Source of the DNA: Leuconostoc gasicomitatum LMG 18811
GTDB taxonomy: Bacteria > Bacillota > Bacilli > Lactobacillales > Lactobacillaceae
DNA length: 64,000 nucleotides
Reading direction: 5' to 3'
NCBI RefSeq assembly: GCF_000196855.1
Contig: NC_014319.1
Location: 1,116,001-1,180,000 of the forward strand
A program made the translations under genes and the position numbers. Each line of letters starts with the position of its first letter. The first letter of the stretch is position 1. Under the pieces are notes generated by a model that had not been told where the DNA came from, did no database searches, and saw only the letters and a list, made by a program, of their open reading frames with translations. This document shows, piece by piece, positions 54,183 to 63,139 of this stretch.

Positions 54183-55556
54183 TTATATTCCTTTTTTTAT
54201 TCTGTCCGTTTTTGACTCATCTTCTTTAACTATCCAAATTAAGCATCCGCCAATTATTAAAGTCACACCAGCAATAGCCAACATATGTGCCATTGATTGG
54301 CCGACAAGTGGGAAAATAACAAAACTTGCAATTGAAGCGACTATTTGGGGAATGCATATGAAGCAATTAAATAATCCTAGATAGATACCATCATGTTTGC
54401 CATTTAAAGCATTAGTTAATATCGTAAAGGGTATAGAAATAATGGCAATCCACCCAATACCTATTAATACAAATCCAACTAATGATGATATATGTGTATG
54501 TCCATATGCGACAACTATAAAGCCAATTCCACCAGCCAGTAAACTAAAGAAAAAAGCCCATTTGCGAGTTTTTTTATTGAGATGTTGGAAAAAAATACCA
54601 ATTAATATCGCCACTACTGAATAGACTGCCTGTAATATACCAAACCAATTTCCAGCTGCTTGATATCCAGCAGACGCCGGATCTGATACGTGCCAAATAT
54701 TTTCCGATAAAGCACCAGTAGAGTAAGTCCACATATATGGAATGCCAAACCAAACAAAGAATTCTACGATACCTAATGTCCAAAATACCTTAGGGGCATG
54801 TTTTAAGATATCGACAAATGAATCACGTTTTTCGTTATTAGCTGTGATACCGTGGTAATAGGCCAGTGTCTCTGGATCATATTCTTTCACATTGATAACA
54901 GTAAATATTGTAGATAGCAGCAAAATAGCTGCTGCAACATAAAATGATATTTTGACTGAATCAGGTACAACGCCACGAGCCGCCGTATTAGAAATACCAA
55001 AAATTGTTAAAGCAAATGGAAATATAAAGGCAATAACGCCGCCTAAACTGCCCCACATATTCTGTAGTGTCCATGCTTTATCTGTTTGCTGCTCACTAAC
55101 CATATCTGGAATGATCATTTTAAATGGTTGCATAGACACATTTGCAGATAAATCCATAAATAATACAGTGACTGCACCAAACCATAAAGCTGTCATTGAA
55201 CCATAACCAAAGCCAAACGAACCTGTATTTGGCAATAATAATAGCACCACAATTGATACTGCACAACCACCAATCAGGTAAGGTATGCGTCGCCCTAGTT
55301 TTGGGAGCCATGTTTTATCTGAAAATAAACCAATTAACGGCTGTGTTATCATGCCAGCTAATGGTGGCAGAATGAAGAAAAATCCTAACTTAGTTGGATC
55401 AGTTCCTAACGTTTGAAATATTCTGCCCATGTTACCAGTTTGAACTGAAAAAGCAACTTGTACACCAGCATAACCAAATGTCATTAAAAACAATTGCATA
55501 CTAGTGAGTTTTGGTAGTTGACCCTTTTTTTGTATGTTGTTATTCAAAATATTCAC
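54183..55556 (-). CDS. MFS alpha-glucoside:H+ symporter, SLC45-like (copy 1)
   Basis: A 457-residue, twelve-helix transporter of the group that includes the maltose/sucrose symporters of lactic acid bacteria: TFGYAGVQVAFSVQTGNMGRIFQ, LGFFFILPPLAGMITQPLIGLFSDKTW and GRRIPYLIGG (each shown in part). It lies between two oligo-1,6-glucosidase genes, so isomaltooligosaccharides or maltose are likely substrates. The start is uncertain: GTG at 55556 abuts AAAGAGA, while TTG three codons later has that ribosome site at correct spacing. About half of its residues match copy 2 by eye. Confidence 0.9.
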   Translation of the reverse strand: MNILNNNIQKKGQLPKLTSMQLFLMTFGYAGVQVAFSVQTGNMGRIFQTLGTDPTKLGFFFILPPLAGMITQPLIGLFSDKTWLPKLGRRIPYLIGGCAVSIVVLLLLPNTGSFGFGYGSMTALWFGAVTVLFMDLSANVSMQPFKMIIPDMVSEQQTDKAWTLQNMWGSLGGVIAFIFPFALTIFGISNTAARGVVPDSVKISFYVAAAILLLSTIFTVINVKEYDPETLAYYHGITANNEKRDSFVDILKHAPKVFWTLGIVEFFVWFGIPYMWTYSTGALSENIWHVSDPASAGYQAAGNWFGILQAVYSVVAILIGIFFQHLNKKTRKWAFFFSLLAGGIGFIVVAYGHTHISSLVGFVLIGIGWIAIISIPFTILTNALNGKHDGIYLGLFNCFICIPQIVASIASFVIFPLVGQSMAHMLAIAGVTLIIGGCLIWIVKEDESKTDRIKKGI

Positions 55557-55603
55557 TCTCTTTCGTTAAGTGATTAACACGTAATCACTTTTAAAGTAAC
55601 CGT

Positions 55604-57280
55604 TTACATTTCAATCAAATAAACTTTCGTTTCATAAGCTCTTAAAATATCACCTGCATCATCTTTATAATTACCAATGATCAATGACGTGATTGTGCCA
55701 AAATTATAGTGTCGTATTTGCGGTTGATCTGAAAAATTACTGATTACCAACAACTGTGAATTTTTGCCAATCCGTCTGTAAGCATAAACAAATTCGTCCT
55801 CTAAATCTAATACTTCATAACGACCGGTTGTTATAATCGGCAATTGTTGTCTCAAAGCAATCAATTTTTTATAAAAATAAAAAATTGATTCCCTGTCAGA
55901 AAACGTATCAGATACATTTATCGTTTGGTAATTAGAATTAACGGGTAACCAAGGACTTCCAGTAGTAAAACCAGCATTTTTGGTGTTATCCCATTGCATT
56001 GGTGTGCGCGCATTATCACGGGAAGAGTGATGAATGTAAGCCATCATTTGCTCAGGCGTTACACGTTTTTTTTGACTAACCAGATCATCATAAGCGTTTA
56101 ACGTATCAATGTCTTGATATTGATCAATAGATGATAATGTGATATTTGTCATCCCAATTTCTTCACCTTGATAGATATATGGTGTCCCTTGCATAAAGTG
56201 AAGTGTTGCTGCCAACATTTTAGCTGATTGAACACGATACACTTCTGAATCATTGCCAAATCGTGACACTACCCGTGGTCGATCATGATTATTCCAATAC
56301 AAACTATTCCAAGCCTGCCCATATAAATTCGTTTGCCATTTAGATAAAATACGTTTCAAATCCACCAAATTAACACGTTCATTACTCCACTTGCCCAAGC
56401 CTTCATGACTACTATCAAGCTCTGTATGTTCAAATTGAAACACCATTTGCAATTCATGCCGGTCAAATCCAGCATATTTCACTGCATCATTTGTTGTTAC
56501 ACCAGGCGTTTCGCCCACAGTGATGATGTTATGTTTCGACAACACTTGCTGGTTCATCTCTTGCAGGTATTGATGCACATTTGGCCCATTTGCTGAAAAT
56601 ACCATTGAAGACCCATGATTACCATCAGCAACTTCTGGATCATTTGGCATCCCTGATCGCTTAGAAATCAAGTTAATAACATCCATACGGAAACCGTCAA
56701 CGCCCTGATTCAACCACCACTGCATCATTGTGTAAATTTCTTGTCGTAGTTTTGGATTATCCCAATTTAAATCTGGTTGTTTTTTAGAAAACAGATGTAA
56801 GTAATATTGTGCTGTTTTAGCATCATATTCCCACGCTGACCCACCAAAATCAGATAACCAATTATTTGGTGCATGTCCATTGACTGGATCTCGCCAGATA
56901 TAATAATCACGGTACGCGTTAGTCTTAGACTGACAACTTTTTTGAAACCAATAATGTTCATCAGATGTATGATTAACCACTAAATCCATCATTACTTTCA
57001 AACCAAGTTCATGTGCAACTAACAGCATCTCTCTAACATCAGCAATCGTACCAAATTCTGGTAAAATTTTCTGATAATCACTGATATCATAACCGTTGTC
57101 ATCATTTGGTGATTGATAAATTGGACTTAACCAAATCACCTGTACACCTAATTTTTTCAAATAAGGTAAGCGTTGAATGATACCCGGAATATCACCAATG
57201 CCGTCCCCATTACTATCCTGAAAACTGCGTGGATAAATTTGATAGACAACTGCCTTTTGCCACCACTTTGTCTGTGTCAT
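55604..57280 (-). CDS. GH13 alpha-glucosidase, oligo-1,6-glucosidase/dextran glucosidase type (copy 2)
   Basis: Paralogue of copy 1 with the same length, 558 residues, when started at MTQTKWWQKA (57280), which has GAGGAA six bases upstream; a longer frame of 20 codons lacks a ribosome site. Catalytic residues are in DGFRMDVINLIS, ITVGETPG and NHDRPRVV. The Val after the nucleophile again suggests alpha-1,6 preference. It is the first gene of the glucosidase-transporter-glucosidase operon, under LacI/CcpA-type operators and divergent from a LacI regulator. Confidence 0.92.
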   Translation of the reverse strand: MTQTKWWQKAVVYQIYPRSFQDSNGDGIGDIPGIIQRLPYLKKLGVQVIWLSPIYQSPNDDNGYDISDYQKILPEFGTIADVREMLLVAHELGLKVMMDLVVNHTSDEHYWFQKSCQSKTNAYRDYYIWRDPVNGHAPNNWLSDFGGSAWEYDAKTAQYYLHLFSKKQPDLNWDNPKLRQEIYTMMQWWLNQGVDGFRMDVINLISKRSGMPNDPEVADGNHGSSMVFSANGPNVHQYLQEMNQQVLSKHNIITVGETPGVTTNDAVKYAGFDRHELQMVFQFEHTELDSSHEGLGKWSNERVNLVDLKRILSKWQTNLYGQAWNSLYWNNHDRPRVVSRFGNDSEVYRVQSAKMLAATLHFMQGTPYIYQGEEIGMTNITLSSIDQYQDIDTLNAYDDLVSQKKRVTPEQMMAYIHHSSRDNARTPMQWDNTKNAGFTTGSPWLPVNSNYQTINVSDTFSDRESIFYFYKKLIALRQQLPIITTGRYEVLDLEDEFVYAYRRIGKNSQLLVISNFSDQPQIRHYNFGTITSLIIGNYKDDAGDILRAYETKVYLIEM

Positions 57281-57313
57281 TATCATTTCCTCACTATGCC
57301 TATAAGCCTGTTT

Positions 57314-57361
57314 ACTATATTTGAGTAAACGTTTACGCAAATATTATTGTAACCGCTTACA
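57314..57361 (-). promoter_or_regulatory. Control region of the glucosidase operon: promoter, LacI-type operator and cre
   Basis: A promoter on the minus strand (TTTGCG, 16 bases, TATAGT at 57319-57314) has the perfect palindrome GTAAACGTTTAC (57325-57336) in its spacer, the ideal place for a repressor. TGTAACCGCTTACA (57348-57361) fits the cre consensus TGWAANCGNTNWCA fully. The first site is likely bound by the divergent LacI protein, the second by CcpA or both. Confidence 0.7.
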
Positions 57362-57399
57362 CAGTGTTTGTCAATAGATTTTAGGTTATAATATGAGGT

Positions 57400-58392
57400 A
57401 TGACTATCACAATTAAAGACATCGCAAATAAAGCTGGTATTTCAGCAGCATCCGTCTCACGAATTTTGACAAATCGTGGGCGTTTTAGTGAGAAAACAGC
57501 GCAACGTATTCGACAATTAGCAAATGATATGGGTTATTACAAGAACCAATCAGCTGCAGATCTGTCGCAAAAAGAAAGTCGTGTTATTGGTGTATTAGTC
57601 CCGACCACACACACCAATTTTGCTGATGAAATCATTAAGGGCATGCAAAACAAAGCATTTGAACTAGGTTATGAATTGTTAATCGCCTTTGTTGAGACAA
57701 ACAGTCAACAACAAATTCAAACCGTTAAATCCCTGCTTTCTCGACAATTATTAGCGGTTGTTATGCTCGCTGTTGATATCGAAGATTCTGTTTTTGATGT
57801 TTTAACAAGTGCCGACGTACACCTTTTGAGCGTTTCTAACCAACTCAACAATGTCATTCCGTCTATTTCATCTGATAACTATGCAATGATGCACACTATT
57901 GTTGATTATTTATATGATCATGGTCACCGTCAAATGGCTTTAATCGGCGCTTCTAATCCCGATCCCATTGTCGCAGTCTTAAGACGTCAAGGTTTTATTG
58001 ACGCTTTAGCAGATCATGGCATTACTTATAATCCGGATTTTATTTGGGGGGTCGAAACTGCTTATCAAACGGGACTAGATGCAATAAAAAAATTTGGAAC
58101 GCCTTTGCCTTTTACTGCTGTCATCGGGTCAGCTGATATCATCAGTATTGGTTTGCTCAATGGTGCAAAAGATGCTGATATCGTCGTGCCAAATGATTTA
58201 TCGATTGTAACCGTTGATGGTACAGAATTGACTCAATTAACGCGCCCCATTTTAACGGCCACTCAACAAAACTTCGCCAAAATGGGAGAATTAGCCGTCA
58301 CTAATATTGCTGATCAGTCACTATCACCACATACTGTCATCTTTACCGATATCACCCTCAATTCAGGTGGAACAGTGGCAACAATTGTATAA
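57400..58392 (+). CDS. LacI-family transcriptional regulator (MalR-like)
   Basis: A 330-residue repressor. The helix-turn-helix ITIKDIANKAGISAASVSRI (residues 3-22) and hinge are followed by a periplasmic-binding-protein-like core (RVIGVLVPTTHTNFADEIIKG; VDGTELTQLTRPILTATQQN). It is divergent from the glucosidase operon and probably represses it until a sugar inducer binds. A TATAAT box ends only 7 bases before the ATG, so the mRNA may be leaderless. A shared terminator separates it from pgmB. Confidence 0.92.
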   Translation: MTITIKDIANKAGISAASVSRILTNRGRFSEKTAQRIRQLANDMGYYKNQSAADLSQKESRVIGVLVPTTHTNFADEIIKGMQNKAFELGYELLIAFVETNSQQQIQTVKSLLSRQLLAVVMLAVDIEDSVFDVLTSADVHLLSVSNQLNNVIPSISSDNYAMMHTIVDYLYDHGHRQMALIGASNPDPIVAVLRRQGFIDALADHGITYNPDFIWGVETAYQTGLDAIKKFGTPLPFTAVIGSADIISIGLLNGAKDADIVVPNDLSIVTVDGTELTQLTRPILTATQQNFAKMGELAVTNIADQSLSPHTVIFTDITLNSGGTVATIV

Positions 58393-58398
58393 AATAGC

Positions 58399-58430
58399 AA
58401 AAAAACGCCGATTTGCATTGGCGTTTTTTT
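58399..58430. terminator. Bidirectional terminator between the lacI-like gene and pgmB
   Basis: AAAAAAACGCC/GGCGTTTTTTT, perfect 11-bp arms with a 10-base loop, between two convergent genes. Confidence 0.88.
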
Positions 58431-58436
58431 AATCAT

Positions 58437-59108
58437 TTATTTCATTTTTGCTTCGATGCTTGTTAGCGTAACTTCAGCGGTTGAATTAAAGTTTAAATCG
58501 GCACTCCGTAAAACAGTGACGTTACCAATTGCCAATGACGTTTCACCTGCACCGTTAATTGAGGCAATACCAGCAGCTGAATCTTCTAATCCAATGACCT
58601 GCTCTGAATCTAAATTCAGTACCCTAGCTGCGCGAACGAAAATCTCTGGATCTGGTTTACCTTTTGTCAGCGTGCCCGGATCGACGATACCAACAAAATA
58701 ACTTGTCAAGCCCAAATGATCTAAGATCATTGGCGCATTTTTGGATGCTGAAGCCACCGACATCTTGTATCCAGCTGCCTTTGCAGATTGAATAAATGCT
58801 TTCATTCCTGGTAAAATATCTGCTTCAGTCAACATTGAAATTAACTGCTGATAATTATGATTTTTCTTCTCTGCCAACACCTCTTTGTCTGCTTGAGAAA
58901 AATCATCAGCATGGTCGCCAGCATCTAAAATCATTTGTAACGAGGCCATGCGACTAATGCCTTTCAAGCTTTCAGCTAGCTCTGGTGTCCAGTTTGTACC
59001 AACTTCATCCGCCGTCTGATGCCAAGATTCCCCATGAAAACGTGCCGTGTCAGCGATGACACCATCTAAATCAAAAGCAAATCCTTTTATATCTGAAAAT
59101 TGAGTCAT
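58437..59108 (-). CDS. pgmB: Beta-phosphoglucomutase
   Basis: Converts beta-glucose-1-phosphate, the product of maltose phosphorylase, into glucose-6-phosphate. HAD fold of 223 residues: AFDLDGVIAD with nucleophile Asp13 and acid/base Asp15, SVASASKNAP, TKGKPDPEIF with the phosphate Lys, and GLEDSAAGI for Mg2+. The start is MTQFSDIKG at 59108 with GAGGAT seven bases upstream. A frame reaching 48 codons further is considered a separate remnant. Follows malP. Confidence 0.95.
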   Translation of the reverse strand: MTQFSDIKGFAFDLDGVIADTARFHGESWHQTADEVGTNWTPELAESLKGISRMASLQMILDAGDHADDFSQADKEVLAEKKNHNYQQLISMLTEADILPGMKAFIQSAKAAGYKMSVASASKNAPMILDHLGLTSYFVGIVDPGTLTKGKPDPEIFVRAARVLNLDSEQVIGLEDSAAGIASINGAGETSLAIGNVTVLRSADLNFNSTAEVTLTSIEAKMK

Positions 59109-59252
59109 TTTATTTATCCTCACTTTTTTAATTTGGTAGGTCGCTGTATAAGTTTGTTTCATCAGCTGGCAATACGGTGTACCAAAACAGCTATGATTGA
59201 TAGCATCAAAACTATTTCCCCAGAGTGCAAAACATTGCCATGATTGTTGCAT
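59109..59252 (-). pseudogene. Possible remnant of an aldose 1-epimerase-like gene between malP and pgmB
   Basis: The open frame continues 48 codons upstream of pgmB and would start one base after the malP stop. Its residues, with WQCFALWGNSFDAIN and QTYTATYQIKK, faintly resemble the C-terminal end of aldose 1-epimerase/LacX proteins (EPW...DAxN and a final YxxxYxI strand). A galM-type gene would fit beside maltose phosphorylase, whose product is a beta anomer. No start or catalytic residues survive. Weak evidence. Confidence 0.25.
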
Positions 59253-59253
59253 A

Positions 59254-61524
59254 TCAAAACAAAGTGTCGGCTGTCAACATCACGTCTTGACCCGATAAAT
59301 CAATTACCAGTGATTCACCTGAAATCAAGTCAACATGTGCCCCTTGTTCATCAATTGATACTTCCAATACATGACCACGAAATACCAAACGAAATGCATA
59401 TTTCGTCCAATTTTTTGGTAAAAATGGTTTTAAGTGAAGCTTATCATCACGTACACGCATACCCGCAAATCCTTGCACAATTGCCAACCATGAACCCGTC
59501 ATCGCCGTAATGTGTAACCCATCAGCTGTGTCATTATTATAGTTGTCCAAATCCAAACGCGCTGCACGTTCGTACATTTCAACTGCTTTATCTGCCATTT
59601 GCAAATCAGCTGCCAAAATTGAATGAACAGATGGTGACAATGATGACTCATGCACCGTCAATGGTTCATAAAATTCAAAATTATTGCGCTTTTCTTCTTC
59701 TGTGAAAGCATCTGGAAAGTAAAACATCGCATGCAATGTGTCAGACTGCTTGATATAAGGTGAACGTAAGATACGATCCCATGACCAATTTTGGTTAATT
59801 GGTCGAATATCTTGTGGCATATCAGCAATTGGTGTCAAATCTTTATCCAAGAAGGTATCATGTTGGACAAAGATATGCTTTTTACCTGTCTTGGTTTCAA
59901 CATCAGCCTCAGGTAAATACATTTTATCAACAATTTTTTGCCACTTTGCTAATTCATCATCAGTCAAAGCTAACTTGGCCTTTTCATCAGCATTGATTTC
60001 ATCATAGTGTTCAAGTGAGTATTGCAAAACCCACTTGGCCATCCAATTTGTATAGAAATTGTTATTAACATTATTTTCATACTCATTGGGACCCGTGACA
60101 CCATGAATCATGTACTTATCGTTTCGTGCAGAATAATGGACACGATCTGCCCAGAAACGTGCAATATTATACAAAACTTGTGCGCCATCACCATCAAGCC
60201 ATGAGTGATCCCCTGTGATATTTGTATAATTATAAATGGCATAAGCAATCGTAGAATTACGGTGAATTTCTTCAAATGTAATTTCCCACTCGTTGTGTGA
60301 CTCAATACCATCAAAAGTCACCATTGGATACAAAGCACCTTTTAAGCCTTGTTCTTTGGCATTGTGAAATGCACCATCCAACTGATCAAAACGATATTGT
60401 AGCAACGAACGTGTCACAGACGGATCAGCAACACCAAGATAAACAGGAATCGCAAAGGCTTCTGTATCCCAATAAGTTGCACCGCCATACTTTTCGCCAG
60501 TAAAGCCCTTTGGCCCAATGTTCAAACGAGGATCGTTGCCATAGTAGGTTGAAAATAGTTGAAATAAATTAAAGCGAATACCTTGTTGGGCCGCATTATC
60601 TCCTTCAATTTGAACGTCAGCTTTCTCCCATCGTTGAGCCCATTTTTGCGCATGAGCTGTGTATATGTCGTCATATGTTTGCGCCGCAATACCTGCGGTT
60701 AGTGTCTCGCCTGCTTTAATCACTTGAACTAGACTATCATAATCACGTGAAGTTGTCACAATCACGCGCTTTTCAAAACTAACTGAACTTTTGGCTGGCA
60801 CTTCAATGTCAAAGTTATCGGTCACTTCTTTTTCAGAGCGATTCACACCATGCTTTTCACCGCCAACAAAACTCTGACGCGCAACAACTGTAAATTGCGG
60901 TACACCGAATGCGTTTTCGATCGTTTGCGTGGCTATAAATGATGAATTTGTTCCATTACCAGCGTCCAAAACTTGCCAAAACTTTTCATCATAATTTGAA
61001 TCTTCGTTGACAACATCAGCATCAATACTAGCATCAAAACGAACATGGTGGGCTTGACCATCAGCAGATAACAAATCATAGTGAATATCTGCCAATTCCT
61101 TTACTGCTGCTGAAACTAAGCGCGTGATTTTAAACGTAACGCCAAACACGGTAAACGCTCGATTCAAAACACCGTTTTTCATATCTAATGATACTTCAAA
61201 ATCAGTCACATCATTCTTAGCTAAATCAACTTGATTGCCATCAACGTAGATGTCTGCTTTGACGTAGTTTAGCGCATTGATAGCTTTTCCAAAGTAAAGT
61301 GGATAACCATTTTTCCACCAACCAACACGTGTTTTATCTGGGAACCAGACACCACCAACGTAAATACCTTGATGCGTGTCACCAGAATAGACCTCTTCAA
61401 ACATGCCACGCATGCCCATGTATTCATTGCCCAAACTCGTCATAGATTCTTGGAGACGTTTATCTTCAGAATTCAAATCATGTGATGTAACTGTCCAAGG
61501 ATCAACTTCAAAAATTCGTTTCAT
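59254..61524 (-). CDS. malP: Maltose phosphorylase, GH65
   Basis: Splits maltose with inorganic phosphate into glucose and beta-glucose-1-phosphate, saving ATP. The 756 residues cover the N-terminal beta-sandwich (SLGNEYMGMRGMFEE), the helical barrel (GFTGEKYGGATYWDTE) and the C-terminal sandwich. The acid catalyst is Glu481 in GPNEYENNVNNN, which corresponds to Glu487 of the Lactobacillus brevis enzyme. AGAGGT lies ten bases before the ATG. Cytoplasmic; it receives maltose from the transporter upstream and hands product to pgmB. Confidence 0.95.
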   Translation of the reverse strand: MKRIFEVDPWTVTSHDLNSEDKRLQESMTSLGNEYMGMRGMFEEVYSGDTHQGIYVGGVWFPDKTRVGWWKNGYPLYFGKAINALNYVKADIYVDGNQVDLAKNDVTDFEVSLDMKNGVLNRAFTVFGVTFKITRLVSAAVKELADIHYDLLSADGQAHHVRFDASIDADVVNEDSNYDEKFWQVLDAGNGTNSSFIATQTIENAFGVPQFTVVARQSFVGGEKHGVNRSEKEVTDNFDIEVPAKSSVSFEKRVIVTTSRDYDSLVQVIKAGETLTAGIAAQTYDDIYTAHAQKWAQRWEKADVQIEGDNAAQQGIRFNLFQLFSTYYGNDPRLNIGPKGFTGEKYGGATYWDTEAFAIPVYLGVADPSVTRSLLQYRFDQLDGAFHNAKEQGLKGALYPMVTFDGIESHNEWEITFEEIHRNSTIAYAIYNYTNITGDHSWLDGDGAQVLYNIARFWADRVHYSARNDKYMIHGVTGPNEYENNVNNNFYTNWMAKWVLQYSLEHYDEINADEKAKLALTDDELAKWQKIVDKMYLPEADVETKTGKKHIFVQHDTFLDKDLTPIADMPQDIRPINQNWSWDRILRSPYIKQSDTLHAMFYFPDAFTEEEKRNNFEFYEPLTVHESSLSPSVHSILAADLQMADKAVEMYERAARLDLDNYNNDTADGLHITAMTGSWLAIVQGFAGMRVRDDKLHLKPFLPKNWTKYAFRLVFRGHVLEVSIDEQGAHVDLISGESLVIDLSGQDVMLTADTLF

Positions 61525-61575
61525 AAGATTTTCTACCTCTTCAATTTTTTTAATACTCAGCTGCGGCGCTAGCCA

Positions 61576-62928
61576 TTATTGTGCATCTACTGGATTACTG
61601 TGAATTTCATTGATAAACCACACACTAACAGCACCAATTAACATTAAGATTCCGGATACTAAGATCATTGATGGAAAATGTGAACCAAGTGCTGGGAATA
61701 GTGCAAAACTAGCAACCGAGGCTACAATTTGCGGCAAGCAAATTGAACCGTTAAACAATCCTAGATAAGTACCCATGTGATCGCCAGGCAATGCGTTGGT
61801 TACCATGATGAATGGGTACGCCATCATACCTGCCCATGAAATACCGATTAAAATAAATGAGCCAATCAACAAATACTGTGAGTGAATAAAGAACACTGAT
61901 GTGAAGCCAATAGCCCCCAAAAATAGTGACAAGGCATAACCTGCTTTGTTCTTGGTTGCTGGAATTTTTGATAAGACTAGTGACCACAAGACCGCCGCAA
62001 TCGCATAAACCGCTGACATGATACCAAACCAGTTTCCACCATTTTGGTAACCGGCCGTTGTTGGATCAGTGGCATGGAAAATATTGTCTGCCACAGCACC
62101 AGTACCGTATGTCCACAAATATTGGAATGCCATCCAGCAGAAGAACTGAGTCAAAGTAACCATCCAAAATGTTTTTGGCGCGCGCTTTAACAAAGTCAAG
62201 AAGCCACCCTCACCATCATTTGGTGTACTTAAAGCATAGCCATGATATAACTCATAAGTGGCATCATCGTATTCTTTCACGTTAAAGACTGCAATCAGTG
62301 AAAAGACAACTAAGACAATCGCACCAACGTAAAATGAAATAATCACTGATGCCGGCACTTGACCTTTAGGCGCTGTATTAGCAACACCAATTGCGGTCAG
62401 AAAGAATGGGAAAATTGTTGCCAGCACAGATCCTGTATTAGATAAGAAACTTTGAATTGAATACGCGTATGATTTTTGGTTTTCATTAACCATGTCACCA
62501 ACAACCATCTTGAAGGGTTGCATCGCAACGTTAGAACTCAAATCCATGAACAAGATCGTGATCGCCCCAAACCACAAACCAGCAGCAGTTGAAAAGCCAA
62601 AACTACCTGAATTGGGCAACAGGAACATCACGATAACTGACACAAGAGCGCCAACCAATAAATAAGGCATTCGACGACCAAAGCGCTTTGTCCAAGTGCG
62701 ATCTGAGAAATAACCAACTAGTGGTTGAACAAACAACCCTGCCAATGGCGGTAGGATGAAGAAAAATCCTAACTTAGTAGGATCAGCACCTAATGTCTGA
62801 AAAATACGTCCCATTTGGGAACTCTGCAATGAAAACGCCATCTGTACACCCAAAAATCCAAAACTTAGCATCCAAATGGTGCGCAGCGGCAAGTTAGGCA
62901 ATCCCCGCCCTTTTTGATTATCTGCCAT
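61576..62928 (-). CDS. malT: MFS maltose:H+ symporter, SLC45-like (copy 2)
   Basis: A 450-residue, twelve-helix transporter: MLSFGFLGVQMAFSLQ, SQMGRIFQTLGADPTKLGFF and MDLSSNVAMQPFKMV are typical of the group. First gene of the malT-malP-pgmB operon, so maltose is the likely substrate. The start is MADNQKG at 62928 with GGAGGAAG upstream; the TTG five codons earlier overlaps that ribosome site. Copy 1 is its paralogue in the next operon. Confidence 0.93.
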   Translation of the reverse strand: MADNQKGRGLPNLPLRTIWMLSFGFLGVQMAFSLQSSQMGRIFQTLGADPTKLGFFFILPPLAGLFVQPLVGYFSDRTWTKRFGRRMPYLLVGALVSVIVMFLLPNSGSFGFSTAAGLWFGAITILFMDLSSNVAMQPFKMVVGDMVNENQKSYAYSIQSFLSNTGSVLATIFPFFLTAIGVANTAPKGQVPASVIISFYVGAIVLVVFSLIAVFNVKEYDDATYELYHGYALSTPNDGEGGFLTLLKRAPKTFWMVTLTQFFCWMAFQYLWTYGTGAVADNIFHATDPTTAGYQNGGNWFGIMSAVYAIAAVLWSLVLSKIPATKNKAGYALSLFLGAIGFTSVFFIHSQYLLIGSFILIGISWAGMMAYPFIMVTNALPGDHMGTYLGLFNGSICLPQIVASVASFALFPALGSHFPSMILVSGILMLIGAVSVWFINEIHSNPVDAQ

Positions 62929-63061
62929 AGTTACTTCCTCCAAAAATTATTTTGACACACAACTTGTTTGCTCTAATAATGCACCAATTCTATGAACAAT
63001 CCACGATGAAACTGTATCTTCTTCATTAGAAATCGGACACATATTTTTGAACAGCAATTCA

Positions 63062-63136
63062 TGTAACCGTTTACATTTTATAGTATAAAACATTTTTATA
63101 ATTAATGGAAGCGTTTGCACAATGTTAACGATAACA
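63062..63136 (-). promoter_or_regulatory. Control region of malT-malP-pgmB with three LacI/CcpA-type operators
   Basis: TGTAACCGTTTACA (63062-63075) fits the cre consensus. TGGAAGCGTTTGCA (63106-63119) is a close LacI-family operator overlapping a probable -35 (TTGTGC) of a promoter whose TATAAA box lies near 63100. TGTTAACGATAACA (63123-63136) is a perfect palindrome just after the end of the upstream lacI-like gene. Together they point to control by CcpA and the neighbouring LacI proteins. Confidence 0.6.
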
Positions 63137-63139
63137 TCA

